DNA of 64,000 nt from Bacteroidales bacterium. GTDB taxonomy: Bacteria > Bacteroidota > Bacteroidia > Bacteroidales > VadinHA17. Made by a program: the position numbers and the translations under genes. Below are positions 46,545-56,133 of the stretch, piece by piece. The first letter of the stretch is position 1; each line of letters opens with the position of its first letter. The notes under the pieces are model-generated. The model searched no databases, was not told the DNA's origin, and worked only from the letters and a program-made list of their open reading frames with translations. Location of the stretch: assembly GCA_016709865.1 (NCBI GenBank), contig JADJLX010000002.1:124001-188000 (forward strand), written 5' to 3'.

Positions 46545-47649
46545 TCCACCATCTCCCCCGCTATCCTCCCCGACGCCCCGGCAGGACCAAGTTTCTGCTT
46601 AAGTACTTCGTAATCAGATAAGATCTTTTCTCTTTTTGACCCCCCGGGAAGAATAGCTTTAAGCTCTTTTAAAACGTTTTTCTCAGTCAGTTTGTACTGG
46701 AGCACCTCCCTGACCACCTCAGTATCCATTATAAGGTTTACAAGAGAGATATATTTCACCTTAACAACAATCCATGCAATAAGTGCCGACAAGAAATCTC
46801 CTTTATAACATACCACCTGTGGAGTACCATGAAGTGCGGCTTCCAGTGTGGCAGTTCCTGATGTGACAAGTGCTGCATCAGCCACATAAAGTATCTCATA
46901 TGTCTTTTCCTTAATCAGCTTAACAGGATGACTTCCAATAATTTGTAAATATAGTTCATCAGGAATGTTTTTCACACCTGCAAGAACAAACTGGTATTCA
47001 GGAAAATGATGGACTACTTTAAGCATCTCAGGCAGAATAAGTTCTATCTCATGCTTCCTGCTTCCTGCCAGCAGCGCAATAACGGGCTTCTCTTCAACTT
47101 TAAGATTTTTTACAAGATCAGCTTTAGAGGGAAATGAGGCTATCCGCAATTCAGTCTCATCAACAAGCGGATTGCCCATATATTTTACAGTTATGCCGTG
47201 CTTTTTGTAAAATTCAACCTCAAAGGGGAAAATAATGAACATCCGGTCGACAAACTTCCTGACTTTTTAACCCTGCCCTCGTTCCAGGCCCATAGCTTTG
47301 GAGATATATACCAGAATGTTTTATATCCTTCATTCTTAGCATATTCTGCTATACGCATATTAAATCCGGGGTAATCAATTAAAATTACAACATCGGGTTT
47401 TTGATCTTCAATATGCTGTTTGCACAGAGTCAGGTTTTTCGAAATCGCACCAAGGTTTTTGATTACCTCAATGAAGCCCATAAAGGCCGTCTTTCTGTAA
47501 TGAACCAGCAGGGTTGCCCCTGCAGCTTCCATAAGATCACCGCCCCAGCATACTATTTCAGCATTTGAATCAGCTTCCTTCAACCCTTTAACCAGATTTG
47601 AACCGTGCAGATCTCCTGACTGTTCACCTGCAATTATGAAATACTTCAT
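46508..47649 (-). pseudogene. lpxB: Lipid-A-disaccharide synthase LpxB, frameshifted
   Basis: LpxB joins UDP-2,3-diacylglucosamine and lipid X to make the lipid A disaccharide. The ATG at 47649 gives MKYFIIAGEQSGDLHGSNLVKGL. After AWNEGRVKK the frame breaks at a T5 run (47264-47268 on the plus strand); one added base reads on as VRKFVDRMFIIFPFEVEFYKKHGI and then into the second half (PVIALLAGSRKHEI, GTATLEAAL). The complete product would be about 380 residues. The gene overlaps the preceding small membrane gene by TGATG. The C-terminus (RAQSVKRKA) is repeat-derived. Confidence 0.75.
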
Positions 47650-47945
47650 CACAGAATCTTTATTGCAAATACAATTACTGCCCACACTATTGTAATTGCC
47701 AACACTCCCTTTGCTGCACGCAGCATATCAAAACGATTGAATATCAGGAATATAATTATATTGCTGAATACACATATTGAAATGGAATGTGTTACTATAT
47801 TCGTTTCAACTATACGGGCAATATATTCCTTAACTGAGAGACTTCCGGGTGAAAACAGATAGATTAATACACCAACCAGAACTGGAAGTAATATTCCGGA
47901 GAAAAAACCTGTAATAAAATTATCGAACTTTTCGGCAAACCTCAT
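47649..47945 (-). CDS. Small membrane protein of unknown function
   Basis: A 98-residue protein with three hydrophobic segments (FFSGILLPVLVGVLIYLF, HSISICVFSNIIIFLIF, ILAITIVWAVIVFAI). It overlaps surE at its start (ATGA) and lpxB at its stop (TGATG), so it is co-translated with both. I do not recognise the family. Its tight place between surE and lpxB suggests an envelope role. Confidence 0.7.
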   Translation of the reverse strand: MRFAEKFDNFITGFFSGILLPVLVGVLIYLFSPGSLSVKEYIARIVETNIVTHSISICVFSNIIIFLIFNRFDMLRAAKGVLAITIVWAVIVFAIKIL

Positions 47946-48724
47946 TTTTTAAATCTGGTTTTAAGTTTATCAACATACCAGTGAGCTGTCATATCAACGG
48001 ATACCGGAACCACTGAAACATAATTATTAGCTATCGCCCATTCATCAGTATCTGAAGCTTCCGGCTCATGATTCTTGAATATACCTGTGAGCCAGTAATA
48101 TGTTTTTCCCATAGGATCTTTCCTTTTCTCAAACTCTTCCTTCCAGTTACCTTTTGCCTGGCGACACACTTTTATTCCCTTAATCTCACCTTTTTGCTTT
48201 GCAGGGATATTAACATTCAGACATACACCGGCAGGAAGAGGCTCAAGAGATAGTTTTTTCAAAACAATGCGAATGTATTTCTTACAGACTGAAAAATCTG
48301 CTGTAGGCGAGAAATTGTTGAGTGAAAAACCTACCGAGGTAACACCATAAAGGCACCCTTCTATTGCAGCAGCCATTGTACCTGAATACAATACGCTGAC
48401 AGAAGCATTTGAACCATGGTTAATACCTGAAACAACCCAGTCGGGCATCCTCTCAAGCAACTGATTTATTGCAAGTTTTACACAATCAGTCGGAGTTCCG
48501 TTGCAGGCATAAATCATATGTCTGTCAGTATCTTCCAGCAGTTTGACTCTCAGGGGTGTCTTTACAGTAAGTGCCTGCGACATCCCCGACATACTCTCTG
48601 TAGTAGAAATCAGAACGACTTTGCCAAACTCTTCTGCCACCTCAAGCAGTGTTTTAAGTCCTGCAGCATATAAACCATCATCGTTTGTCAGAAGAATTAG
48701 TTTATCACCTTTTTCAATCACCAT
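47942..48724 (-). CDS. surE: 5'/3'-nucleotidase SurE
   Basis: About 260 residues from the ATG at 48724. SurE signature: ILLTNDDGLYAAGLKTL (D15, D16 metal site), SGINHGSNASVSVLYSGTMAAAIEG, and NVNIPA. It is a metal-dependent phosphatase acting on nucleoside monophosphates. It heads the surE, small membrane protein, lpxB unit and is divergent from pheT; the roughly 90-bp gap carries a TAnnTTTG box for pheT. Confidence 0.92.
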   Translation of the reverse strand: MVIEKGDKLILLTNDDGLYAAGLKTLLEVAEEFGKVVLISTTESMSGMSQALTVKTPLRVKLLEDTDRHMIYACNGTPTDCVKLAINQLLERMPDWVVSGINHGSNASVSVLYSGTMAAAIEGCLYGVTSVGFSLNNFSPTADFSVCKKYIRIVLKKLSLEPLPAGVCLNVNIPAKQKGEIKGIKVCRQAKGNWKEEFEKRKDPMGKTYYWLTGIFKNHEPEASDTDEWAIANNYVSVVPVSVDMTAHWYVDKLKTRFKK

Positions 48725-48776
48725 AATATTACCATTTTGAGATACAAATATAGGCAAATCATATTTTAAAAATCCT

Positions 48777-48784
48777 TACTTTTG
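48777..48784 (+). promoter_or_regulatory. Candidate -7 box TACTTTTG for pheT
   Basis: A TAnnTTTG match, 34 bp upstream of the pheT start in the surE/pheT divergent gap. A -33 element is not obvious. Confidence 0.45.
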
Positions 48785-48818
48785 CACCTTAATGATAATA
48801 TTATAGCCCGATCAAAAG

Positions 48819-51275
48819 ATGAAGATTTCGTACAACTGGATTAAAGATTATTTAAAGATTGACCTTGATCCTCACAAGGTGGCAGAGATACTTACAGGTA
48901 TAGGACTTGAGATTGAAGGAACAGAGGAATGGGTATCTGTTAAAGGCGGCCTTGAAGGGGTTGTAATCGGTGAGGTTCTGACCTGTAAAAAACACCCTGA
49001 TGCTGATAAGCTTTCTGTTACTACAGTAAATATCGGGGCTCCGGAACCGCTTCATATTGTCTGCGGCGCACCGAATGTGGCTGCCGGACAAAAAGTTCCT
49101 GTTGCAACTGTTGGCACTATGGTTTTTAAAGGTGATGAGAGTCTCGAAATTAAGAAGTCAAAGATCCGCGGTGAGCTGTCCGAGGGCATGATATGTGCAG
49201 AAGATGAATTAGGTCTGGGTACATCACACGATGGAATTATGGTATTGGATAAGGATGCCATACCAGGAACTCCTGCAGGCAGTTATTTCAAAATTGAAAA
49301 GGATTTTGTTTTTGAGATCGGTCTTACTCCTAACAGGATAGACAGCGGTTCCCATTTCGGTGTTGCAAGAGATCTTGCAGCATACCTGAATCTGAATGCG
49401 GGGATGAAGGAGAAAGCATTGCTCCCGTCGGTGTCAGGATTTAAACCAGATAATCAGGATAATAAATACGATGTAATTATTGAAAACAGTGCCGATTGTC
49501 CGCGATATACCGGCATAACAATCAGCGGAGTCACAATTGGTGAATCACCTGATTGGCTTAAGAACAGGTTGAGAGCTGTTGGATTAAACCCTATCAATAA
49601 TGTGGTTGATATTACCAATTTCGTTCAGCATGAATCCGGACAACCACTGCATGCGTTCGATGCCGACAAAATTGACAGTAAAAAGGTGATAATCAAGAAC
49701 CTGCCTGATAAGAGTAAATTTATCACTCTCGATTCTGCTGAAAGAACTCTCTCGTCAAAGGATCTCATGATTTGCAATCCAAAGGAAGGTATGTGTATAG
49801 CAGGTGTTTTCGGTGGAATAAAATCAGGAGTAACAGCCGGCACAAAAAATATTTTCCTTGAGAGTGCCTATTTTAATCCGGTTGCCATACGTAAAACATC
49901 AAAAAGACACGGACTTAAAACTGATGCCTCTTTCCGGTTTGAAAGAGGTGCTGATCCTGAAATCACAGTATGGGCTCTTAAAAGGGCAATTATGCTGATT
50001 AAGGAGATTGCAGGAGGCAAAATATCTTCTGACGTGGTTGATGTATATCCGGTACCGGTAAAGAGAGAGATCATTGAAGTTAACTATAACAATATTAACA
50101 GGTTAATAGGTAAGAAAATTGAACAGAATACAATAAAAACTATTCTTGCACTTCTTGATATTAAAACTATTTCAGAAACAGCTGATGACCTGATTCTGGA
50201 AATTCCGGCATACCGTGTTGATGTAAAAAAAGAGGCAGATGTAATTGAAGAAATTCTCAGGATCTATGGATACAATAATATAGCGGTAACAAACCATGTA
50301 AATTCCACACTTACTTATCCTGAAAAACCTGATAAAGAGAAGATTGTAAATACAATTTCTGATATGCTTTCAGCTAACGGCTTTTCTGAGATAATGTGCA
50401 ATTCACTTAATCCTGCTGCCTGGTATGAGCAGAGTGCAGACTTCTCAAATGAAGAGCTTGTTATGCTTGCAAATCCGCTCAGCTCTGATCTGAATGCAAT
50501 GAGACAGTCGCTACTTTATGGCGGACTGAGTTCTGTAAGCTGGAACCTGAACAGGCAAAATCCTGACCTCAAACTTTATGAGTTCGGACACTGCTATTTC
50601 TTCAGGAAGTCAGGCGAATCTATTCCTCAGGCAAAAGACTATATTGAAAAAGCATCTCTCGATCTCTTCATTTCGGGAAACAGGGAAAAGCAGGGCTGGA
50701 ACAGCAAGACCAATCCTACAGATTTCTTCACCGTTAAGTCATCTGTTGAAATGGTACTTTCAAGGCTGGGAATCAGACCTGAAAATATGACTACAGGAGA
50801 AAGTGATAAAAAATATTTTGCTGAATCACTCACATATATTATTAATAATAAAGTCATTGCTGAAATTGGCAAAATCTCCAAGAGCTATCTGACAAAATTT
50901 GATATCGGGCAGGAGGTCTATTACGGTCATATTGACTGGGATCTGCTTTTGAAAATAATTAAAACACATAAGATCACATTCCGGGAACTTCCCAGATATC
51001 CCGCTGTAAAAAGAGACCTGGCTTTGCTTCTTGACAAAGGAGTTAAATTCGGACAGATAAGAGAACTGGCCTATAAGACAGAAAGGAACATTCTACAGGA
51101 TGTCAGCCTGTTCGATGTATATGAGAGTGATAATCTGGGCAAAAACAAAAAGTCATATGCTGTAAGTTTCATCCTCCGCGACGATCTTAAAACAATGACT
51201 GATAAGAATATAGAAAAAGTCATGAATAATCTGATCCGTGTCTTTGAAAAAGAACTTAATGCACAAATCAGATAA
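48819..51275 (+). CDS. pheT: Phenylalanine-tRNA ligase beta subunit
   Basis: An 818-residue PheRS beta chain. Order: N-terminal tRNA-binding OB domain (residues about 40-150, GVVIGEVLTCKKHPDADKLSVTTVN), B3/B4 editing domain (VVDITNFVQHESGQPLHAFDADKI), B5 domain, catalytic-like core, and the C-terminal anticodon-binding FDX-ACB domain (FRELPRYPAVKRDLALLLD). It pairs with PheS (not in the window). Its stop codon overlaps the next ATG (TAATG), so the macro-domain gene is coupled. Confidence 0.96.
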   Translation: MKISYNWIKDYLKIDLDPHKVAEILTGIGLEIEGTEEWVSVKGGLEGVVIGEVLTCKKHPDADKLSVTTVNIGAPEPLHIVCGAPNVAAGQKVPVATVGTMVFKGDESLEIKKSKIRGELSEGMICAEDELGLGTSHDGIMVLDKDAIPGTPAGSYFKIEKDFVFEIGLTPNRIDSGSHFGVARDLAAYLNLNAGMKEKALLPSVSGFKPDNQDNKYDVIIENSADCPRYTGITISGVTIGESPDWLKNRLRAVGLNPINNVVDITNFVQHESGQPLHAFDADKIDSKKVIIKNLPDKSKFITLDSAERTLSSKDLMICNPKEGMCIAGVFGGIKSGVTAGTKNIFLESAYFNPVAIRKTSKRHGLKTDASFRFERGADPEITVWALKRAIMLIKEIAGGKISSDVVDVYPVPVKREIIEVNYNNINRLIGKKIEQNTIKTILALLDIKTISETADDLILEIPAYRVDVKKEADVIEEILRIYGYNNIAVTNHVNSTLTYPEKPDKEKIVNTISDMLSANGFSEIMCNSLNPAAWYEQSADFSNEELVMLANPLSSDLNAMRQSLLYGGLSSVSWNLNRQNPDLKLYEFGHCYFFRKSGESIPQAKDYIEKASLDLFISGNREKQGWNSKTNPTDFFTVKSSVEMVLSRLGIRPENMTTGESDKKYFAESLTYIINNKVIAEIGKISKSYLTKFDIGQEVYYGHIDWDLLLKIIKTHKITFRELPRYPAVKRDLALLLDKGVKFGQIRELAYKTERNILQDVSLFDVYESDNLGKNKKSYAVSFILRDDLKTMTDKNIEKVMNNLIRVFEKELNAQIR

Positions 51276-51787
51276 TGACTAAAGAAAGAGTCGAGCTTAT
51301 AAATGGTGATATCACTTCACTTGATGTTGATGCGATAGTAAATGCAGCCAATAACTCACTCCTGGGAGGAGGAGGTGTGGATGGAGCAATTCATTCTGCT
51401 GCCGGTCCTGGCCTGCTTGCCGAATGTGAAGGACTTAATGGCTGCGAGACCGGCAAAGCAAAGATAACCGCCGGATATAACCTGAGGGCAAAACATGTCA
51501 TACATACTGTCGGACCTATCTGGTATGGAGGATATCGTGATGAACCGGAAACTCTGGCAGCATGTTATCAGTCGAGTCTGACTCTGGCTAAAGAGAATAA
51601 AATTAAAACAATTGCCTTTCCCGGAATATCTACCGGAGTATATGGATTCCCGAAAGATCTTGCAGCACTTATTGCAGTTAATGAGACCAGAAGATTCCTG
51701 GCAAAAAACAAATATCCTGAAAAAGTAATATTTGTAACATTCGGAGATGATAATTACGAAACATACCGAAAGCTTTTGGATGTATGA
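51275..51787 (+). CDS. Macro-domain protein (O-acetyl-ADP-ribose deacetylase type)
   Basis: A 170-residue macro domain: VDAIVNAANNSLLGGGGVDGAIHSAAGPGL carries the ADP-ribose site and the YmdB-type NAAN and GGVDGAIH motifs; GISTGVYGFP is the second loop. It removes O-acetyl-ADP-ribose or ADP-ribose from targets in the cytoplasm. Overlaps pheT by one base (TAATG) and ubiA by four (ATGA). Confidence 0.92.
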   Translation: MTKERVELINGDITSLDVDAIVNAANNSLLGGGGVDGAIHSAAGPGLLAECEGLNGCETGKAKITAGYNLRAKHVIHTVGPIWYGGYRDEPETLAACYQSSLTLAKENKIKTIAFPGISTGVYGFPKDLAALIAVNETRRFLAKNKYPEKVIFVTFGDDNYETYRKLLDV

Positions 51788-52656
51788 GTGAACTTTTCAG
51801 ATCTTTTAAAAACTACCTGTCGCTTGTTAAATTCAGTCATACTGTATTCGCAATGCCATTTGCCCTGATTGGATTTTCACTGGCAGTTGCGGATGCTGAA
51901 TATGATTTTAGCCTTAAACTCCTTTTGTTGATAATACTCTGCATGATCTTTGCCAGAAACGCCGCAATGGGCTTTAACAGGCTTGCAGACAGGAGATTTG
52001 ATGCACTTAATCCAAGGACAAGCAGCAGGGAAATTCCGGCAGGTGTAATTGGTTCCAAAGCAGCAACAGCTTTTGTAATTATTAACGCACTTCTTTTTAT
52101 CGTCACAACTGCATTCATCAACAGACTTACACTATATTTATCACCGGTTGCCCTGCTCGTAATTCTTGGCTACAGTTTAACAAAAAGAATAACTTCTCTT
52201 TGTCATTTTATATTGGGACTTGGGCTCAGCCTTGCTCCCATCGGCGCATATATCTCAGTAACAGGCACATTCAGTATAACCCCTCTTATTTATTCATTTA
52301 TTGTCCTTACCTGGGTAAGTGGTTTTGATATCATATATGCACTTCAGGATGATGAGTTTGACAAATCAAACAACCTCCATTCGCTGCCATCAATTGCTGG
52401 AAGAAAAAGGGCTCTTACAATTTCATCAATGGTTCACCTTATCACTTTCCTGCTGGTCCTCGCAGCCGGGTATTCCGGGAATGGTGGAATTTTATTCTGG
52501 GCCGGAGCAGTAATTTTTACATCACTTCTGATATATCAGCATCTGATTGTAAAACATGACGATTTGAGTAAAGTAACTCTGGCCTTTGGTACAACTAACG
52601 GAATTGCAAGTATTCTCTTCGCTGTTTTTATAATATTGGATCTGTTAATTAAATAA
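51784..52656 (+). CDS. UbiA-family prenyltransferase (MqnP-like)
   Basis: A 290-residue membrane prenyltransferase with about eight helices. The first Asp-rich motif is NRLADRRFD (NxxxDxxxD), the second DIIYALQDDEFD. In Bacteroidota these short proteins often carry out the prenylation step of the futalosine menaquinone route, but a 4-hydroxybenzoate type cannot be excluded. It is translationally coupled to the macro-domain gene and lies in the pheT operon. Confidence 0.85.
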   Translation: MSELFRSFKNYLSLVKFSHTVFAMPFALIGFSLAVADAEYDFSLKLLLLIILCMIFARNAAMGFNRLADRRFDALNPRTSSREIPAGVIGSKAATAFVIINALLFIVTTAFINRLTLYLSPVALLVILGYSLTKRITSLCHFILGLGLSLAPIGAYISVTGTFSITPLIYSFIVLTWVSGFDIIYALQDDEFDKSNNLHSLPSIAGRKRALTISSMVHLITFLLVLAAGYSGNGGILFWAGAVIFTSLLIYQHLIVKHDDLSKVTLAFGTTNGIASILFAVFIILDLLIK

Positions 52657-52684
52657 CAGCAAATGGTTGGTTTTTCTGGTGATT

Positions 52685-52708
52685 CTTAGTGCCTTGGCGT
52701 CTTGGTGG
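52685..52708. repeat. Octamer array after the UbiA gene
   Basis: Three 8-bp units CTTAGTGC, CTTGGCGT, CTTGGTGG, in the intergenic gap between ubiA (stop 52656) and the GNAT-like gene. Confidence 0.65.
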
Positions 52709-52800
52709 CAAAAAAAAGGTTCTGATTCAATTTTTTCAATTATATTTCCGCCTTATTTTTTCAAAATCAATTTTTGTTTTTCCTTTCAAAAAATAGACTT

Positions 52801-53925
52801 ATGGGTGAACTGGTTATAAAAGAAGTCATTACAAAGAAAGACCGGCGTGATTTTATTTATCTGCCTGAAAAAGTACATAAGCATGAACCAGAATGGCTGC
52901 CACCAATTTACATGGATGAATGGGAGTTATATGATAAGAAGAAAAACAAATCCTATAAGTATGCCGATGCTTTACTCTTACTTGCTTACAGAGACGGTAA
53001 GCCGGTTGGAAGGATAATGGGTATCATAAATAACAGGTATAACACCATCAACAATGAGAATCATGGCAGATTCTGTTTCATGGAGTGTTACGACGACAAA
53101 GAGGTATTTCATGCACTCCTTTCAAAGGTCGAAACATGGCTGAAAGAGAGAGGAATGACAAAGATCATCGGGCCTCTGGGCTTTTCTGACAAAGATCCTC
53201 AGGGTTTTCAGATAGAAGGATTTGAATATCCTCAGTTCATGACAAGCGTGAATAATTCACCTTATATGCCTGTTTTACTTGAGGCTGAAGGATATGAAAA
53301 GAAAGTAGACCTGGTAAATTACCTCGGCAAAATTCCTGAAAAATTCCCGCTGATTTATGAAAAAGTCCTTTCAAGGATGGAACACAGCATGGAGTATAAA
53401 ATAATTGAATTCAACACAAAGAAAGAGCTCAGGCCTTATATCATCGCTGTCTTGGAACTTATGAATCAAACCTTTGCCGAAATTTATGGTTTTGTTCCCC
53501 TCAACGATAATGAGAAGAAAGATTTTGCTGCAAGATACCTTCCTATCCTCGACCCTAAATTCGTAAAACTGATTGAAACAGCAAAAGGTGAATTAGTTGG
53601 GTTTGCAATAGGGTTGCCTGACTTCAGTAAAGGCATAAGAGATGCAAAAGGTAAATTATTTCCATTCGGAATTTTTAAGATCCTCAGCGACTCAAAGAAA
53701 TCAAAGAAACTATTGATGATGCTCGGAGGTGTAAAGAAAGACTACAGAGGAAAAGGACTTGATGTTCTGATGGGTGTTAAAATCCTCCAATCGGGCATTA
53801 AGCACAAAATGGATTCACTCGACAGTCATCTTGTACTTGAAAACAATACCAAGATGAGAGCTGAATATGAGAGAGTTGGCTGTAAGGTGGTTAAAAAATT
53901 CCGTATATACCAGAAAGATCTGTAA
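52801..53925 (+). CDS. GNAT-like N-acetyltransferase-fold protein
   Basis: A 374-residue soluble protein from the ATG at 52801. It has the double GNAT-like layout of the large Bacteroidota family (LPPIYMDEWELYDKKKNKSY near the N-terminus; RIMGIINNRYN; and a second GNAT-type fold with GVKKDYRGKGLDVLMGVKIL at residues about 310-330, which is the acetyl-CoA pyrophosphate loop RGKG). No specific substrate is evident. Its stop is followed by a heptamer array. Confidence 0.72.
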   Translation: MGELVIKEVITKKDRRDFIYLPEKVHKHEPEWLPPIYMDEWELYDKKKNKSYKYADALLLLAYRDGKPVGRIMGIINNRYNTINNENHGRFCFMECYDDKEVFHALLSKVETWLKERGMTKIIGPLGFSDKDPQGFQIEGFEYPQFMTSVNNSPYMPVLLEAEGYEKKVDLVNYLGKIPEKFPLIYEKVLSRMEHSMEYKIIEFNTKKELRPYIIAVLELMNQTFAEIYGFVPLNDNEKKDFAARYLPILDPKFVKLIETAKGELVGFAIGLPDFSKGIRDAKGKLFPFGIFKILSDSKKSKKLLMMLGGVKKDYRGKGLDVLMGVKILQSGIKHKMDSLDSHLVLENNTKMRAEYERVGCKVVKKFRIYQKDL

Positions 53926-53927
53926 AG

Positions 53928-53955
53928 GCGACAGGCGTCAGGCATGAGGCATGAG
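53928..53955. repeat. Heptamer array between convergent GNAT-like and DUF3078 genes
   Basis: Units GCGACAG, GCGTCAG, GCATGAG, GCATGAG (period 7), with a further TCTTCAG. It begins 3 bp after one stop (53925) and ends 4 bp before the other (53959). Confidence 0.85.
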
Positions 53956-53958
53956 TCT

Positions 53959-55812
53959 TCAGAATCTGAACACCAGAGATAATCCCAGCATCTCTTTAAA
54001 CTGAACCCGTGCTGTTTTTTTCTGAGTGCCATCAGGTCTTAAAACGGGTTTCTTCTCACTATCCAGCTCCAGAGTCTTGGTGTCATCATCAAAAATCAGG
54101 TGGGTATTAAATCTGATATCGGTAAACCAGTTCAGGTTTGCCACAACAATAGCTTCCCAGTCAATATCAATGTTCTGAGGGTTATTGATATAGTTGGTAA
54201 ATAATTGAAGCCTGTTTGTAACAGTTATTGACTTAAAAGGCTTCCATGTATTACTTATCATAAAACTGACACCTGGTTCATTAAGTGATTTCTTGTCCTT
54301 GGGTACACCATATTTTGTCTGGTCAATCTTTGTAGAATCATAGGTCTGATTCATATAGGCCGGATCAGAAACGAATGTTCCTTTGTACGACAGTGGCGAA
54401 AAGTTAATGGAAGTTGTTTTATTGGGCTTATAATCAAGCCCAAACCCTATTGTCAGAACAGCCGGATTCATAAATTTTGAAACAAGGATTGCAGTATCCC
54501 TGTCCTTCACTTTGGTATAATTGTACCCTTTAGCTATTTGCGTTTTGAAAAGCATAATACCGCTGAAGTCAAACTTTCCAAACGCTTTATGGTTGAGTTT
54601 GGAGTTAGTTTCAAGAAGATCCAGATTTTTCCTTATCCCCTTATCACCTGAAGCAATGTAACCGTATTTCAGCCTGGCAAAATTACTTGAAGAGAGTTTC
54701 AGGGCCTTATTATTGTAATCGGCATATCCCGTTATATCAAGAGCAGTGGATACGCTGTTCTCACCTCCTTTTACCCAGTTTGACAGGGCTGACTGGCTGA
54801 ATACAAATGAAGCCTCCGACCTGTATTTCCAGTACTGCGGTTTCACAACAATCTTCTGAACGTCAAGTAATTTAGATTTATCCAATGCCTGGACATTTAT
54901 TCTGGCATCGGAATAATTTCCCTGTTTTACAGGCCTTCTGAAACTTACACCCTGCTCAAGGTAAAGTCCAACTGTATTTCGGGAAGGATTTCCTATCCAC
55001 ACTGTTACAGAATCAGAAAGTTCATTCTTCAGCCAGAACCTCGACATCTGTTCTGATCTGGTGTTCAGCCAGACCGGAATGTTTTCATTATTTATTCCGG
55101 TAAAGCTTATGACAGACGAATCTCGCTCAACAAGGTAATTCATGAGTAATCTTACAGCAACCTCAATAGAATCGCCCTGATACGGAAACTCATAGTACCT
55201 GAAAGGAAAACCGTCAGCATATGATGTCACTTCATTAAGGGTATCCAGAACAACCATAATTGTTGTATCCTTAAGTCCTGAATTTTGTCTTTTAGCAACC
55301 ATATTTGTCATCTGAGCCGGTATAGCTGCAAGAGTGTCAGACAGATTGCTTACTACTGTAGAATCCACAATTAATACCGAATCGGTCTTCATTGGAAAAT
55401 CAGGAATCGATACAACAGGGATTTTCAACCGCAGAGGTTCCCATATATAAAACTTATCCCATGCGACTTTCAGCGAATCATAGGGATAACTGGCAAGTAT
55501 ATAGGCAGCCGAATCATACTTTGGATGTGATGCTTCAAAGACAAGTTGATTTAATGCAATTCTGAAAGGATCCTCGGTATTCTTCCAGTACTGAGGCCTG
55601 ATTCTATGCTGCAAAAATCTGATTGCCTGTTCTTTTGAAAGGGAAATTTCAGGTTTCCTGACATTATAATTAAAAATAACACCGCTGTTTTTAAGAGAGT
55701 CTATTATAGCTTTTACAGATTCTTCCCCTGCACCTGTTTCCTGCGAAAATGATGATAAAGAAATACTTACAAAGAATACAATAATAAAATACCTTAGGAA
55801 TTTATGTTCCAT
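53959..55812 (-). CDS. DUF3078 domain-containing exported protein
   Basis: About 617 residues from the ATG at 55812 (signal MEHKFLRYFIIVFFVSISLSSFSQ). The last roughly 300 residues match DUF3078: SNWVKGGENSVSTALDITGYADYNNKA, KNLDLLETNSKLNHKAFGKFDFSGIMLFKTQ, ending LSLVFRF with a terminal aromatic, as in outer-membrane barrels. The N-terminal half is a separate soluble region. Probably an outer-membrane protein of unknown function. Confidence 0.8.
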   Translation of the reverse strand: MEHKFLRYFIIVFFVSISLSSFSQETGAGEESVKAIIDSLKNSGVIFNYNVRKPEISLSKEQAIRFLQHRIRPQYWKNTEDPFRIALNQLVFEASHPKYDSAAYILASYPYDSLKVAWDKFYIWEPLRLKIPVVSIPDFPMKTDSVLIVDSTVVSNLSDTLAAIPAQMTNMVAKRQNSGLKDTTIMVVLDTLNEVTSYADGFPFRYYEFPYQGDSIEVAVRLLMNYLVERDSSVISFTGINNENIPVWLNTRSEQMSRFWLKNELSDSVTVWIGNPSRNTVGLYLEQGVSFRRPVKQGNYSDARINVQALDKSKLLDVQKIVVKPQYWKYRSEASFVFSQSALSNWVKGGENSVSTALDITGYADYNNKALKLSSSNFARLKYGYIASGDKGIRKNLDLLETNSKLNHKAFGKFDFSGIMLFKTQIAKGYNYTKVKDRDTAILVSKFMNPAVLTIGFGLDYKPNKTTSINFSPLSYKGTFVSDPAYMNQTYDSTKIDQTKYGVPKDKKSLNEPGVSFMISNTWKPFKSITVTNRLQLFTNYINNPQNIDIDWEAIVVANLNWFTDIRFNTHLIFDDDTKTLELDSEKKPVLRPDGTQKKTARVQFKEMLGLSLVFRF

Positions 55813-56133
55813 GATGTCAATTATATTTTGAATCTTTTTCCCGGTTGAATATATCATAAAATACTTTTAATTTTACAAAAACATTTTTGAAAATTGCATA
55901 CAAGTCCATTCATAACGGAAAAATACCGGTCTGGTATATACAGGAATCTCAAAAACAGGGATTTCTTTTCTCTCCAATACTAATACAAGTTACGGACTAA
56001 AGTCCATATGCAGCTCAATATCAGCTAACCACGGACTTAAGTCCGTGGTTAACTGATGCAGATGAACATTGGCTTTAGCCCAAAACCTGACCTTCAAATA
56101 ATACATCATACATTATAAATAATACATTTTTCC
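55813..56133. other. Intergenic region with REP-like palindromes (321 bp)
   Basis: No gene seen. It holds GGACT-AA-AGTCC (55994-56005), a perfect 26-bp palindrome (56026-56051, core CCACGGACTT/AAGTCCGTGG), and a GGCTTTAGCC word. The CCACGG stem resembles the RAYT arms at 40.7 kb. The rest is AT-rich. Confidence 0.75.
56026..56051. repeat. Perfect 26-bp palindrome (REP-like)
   Basis: Two 13-bp arms pair with no loop, centre at 56038/56039. The outer stem CCACGG is shared with the palindrome flanking the RAYT gene at 40702-40719. Confidence 0.9.
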
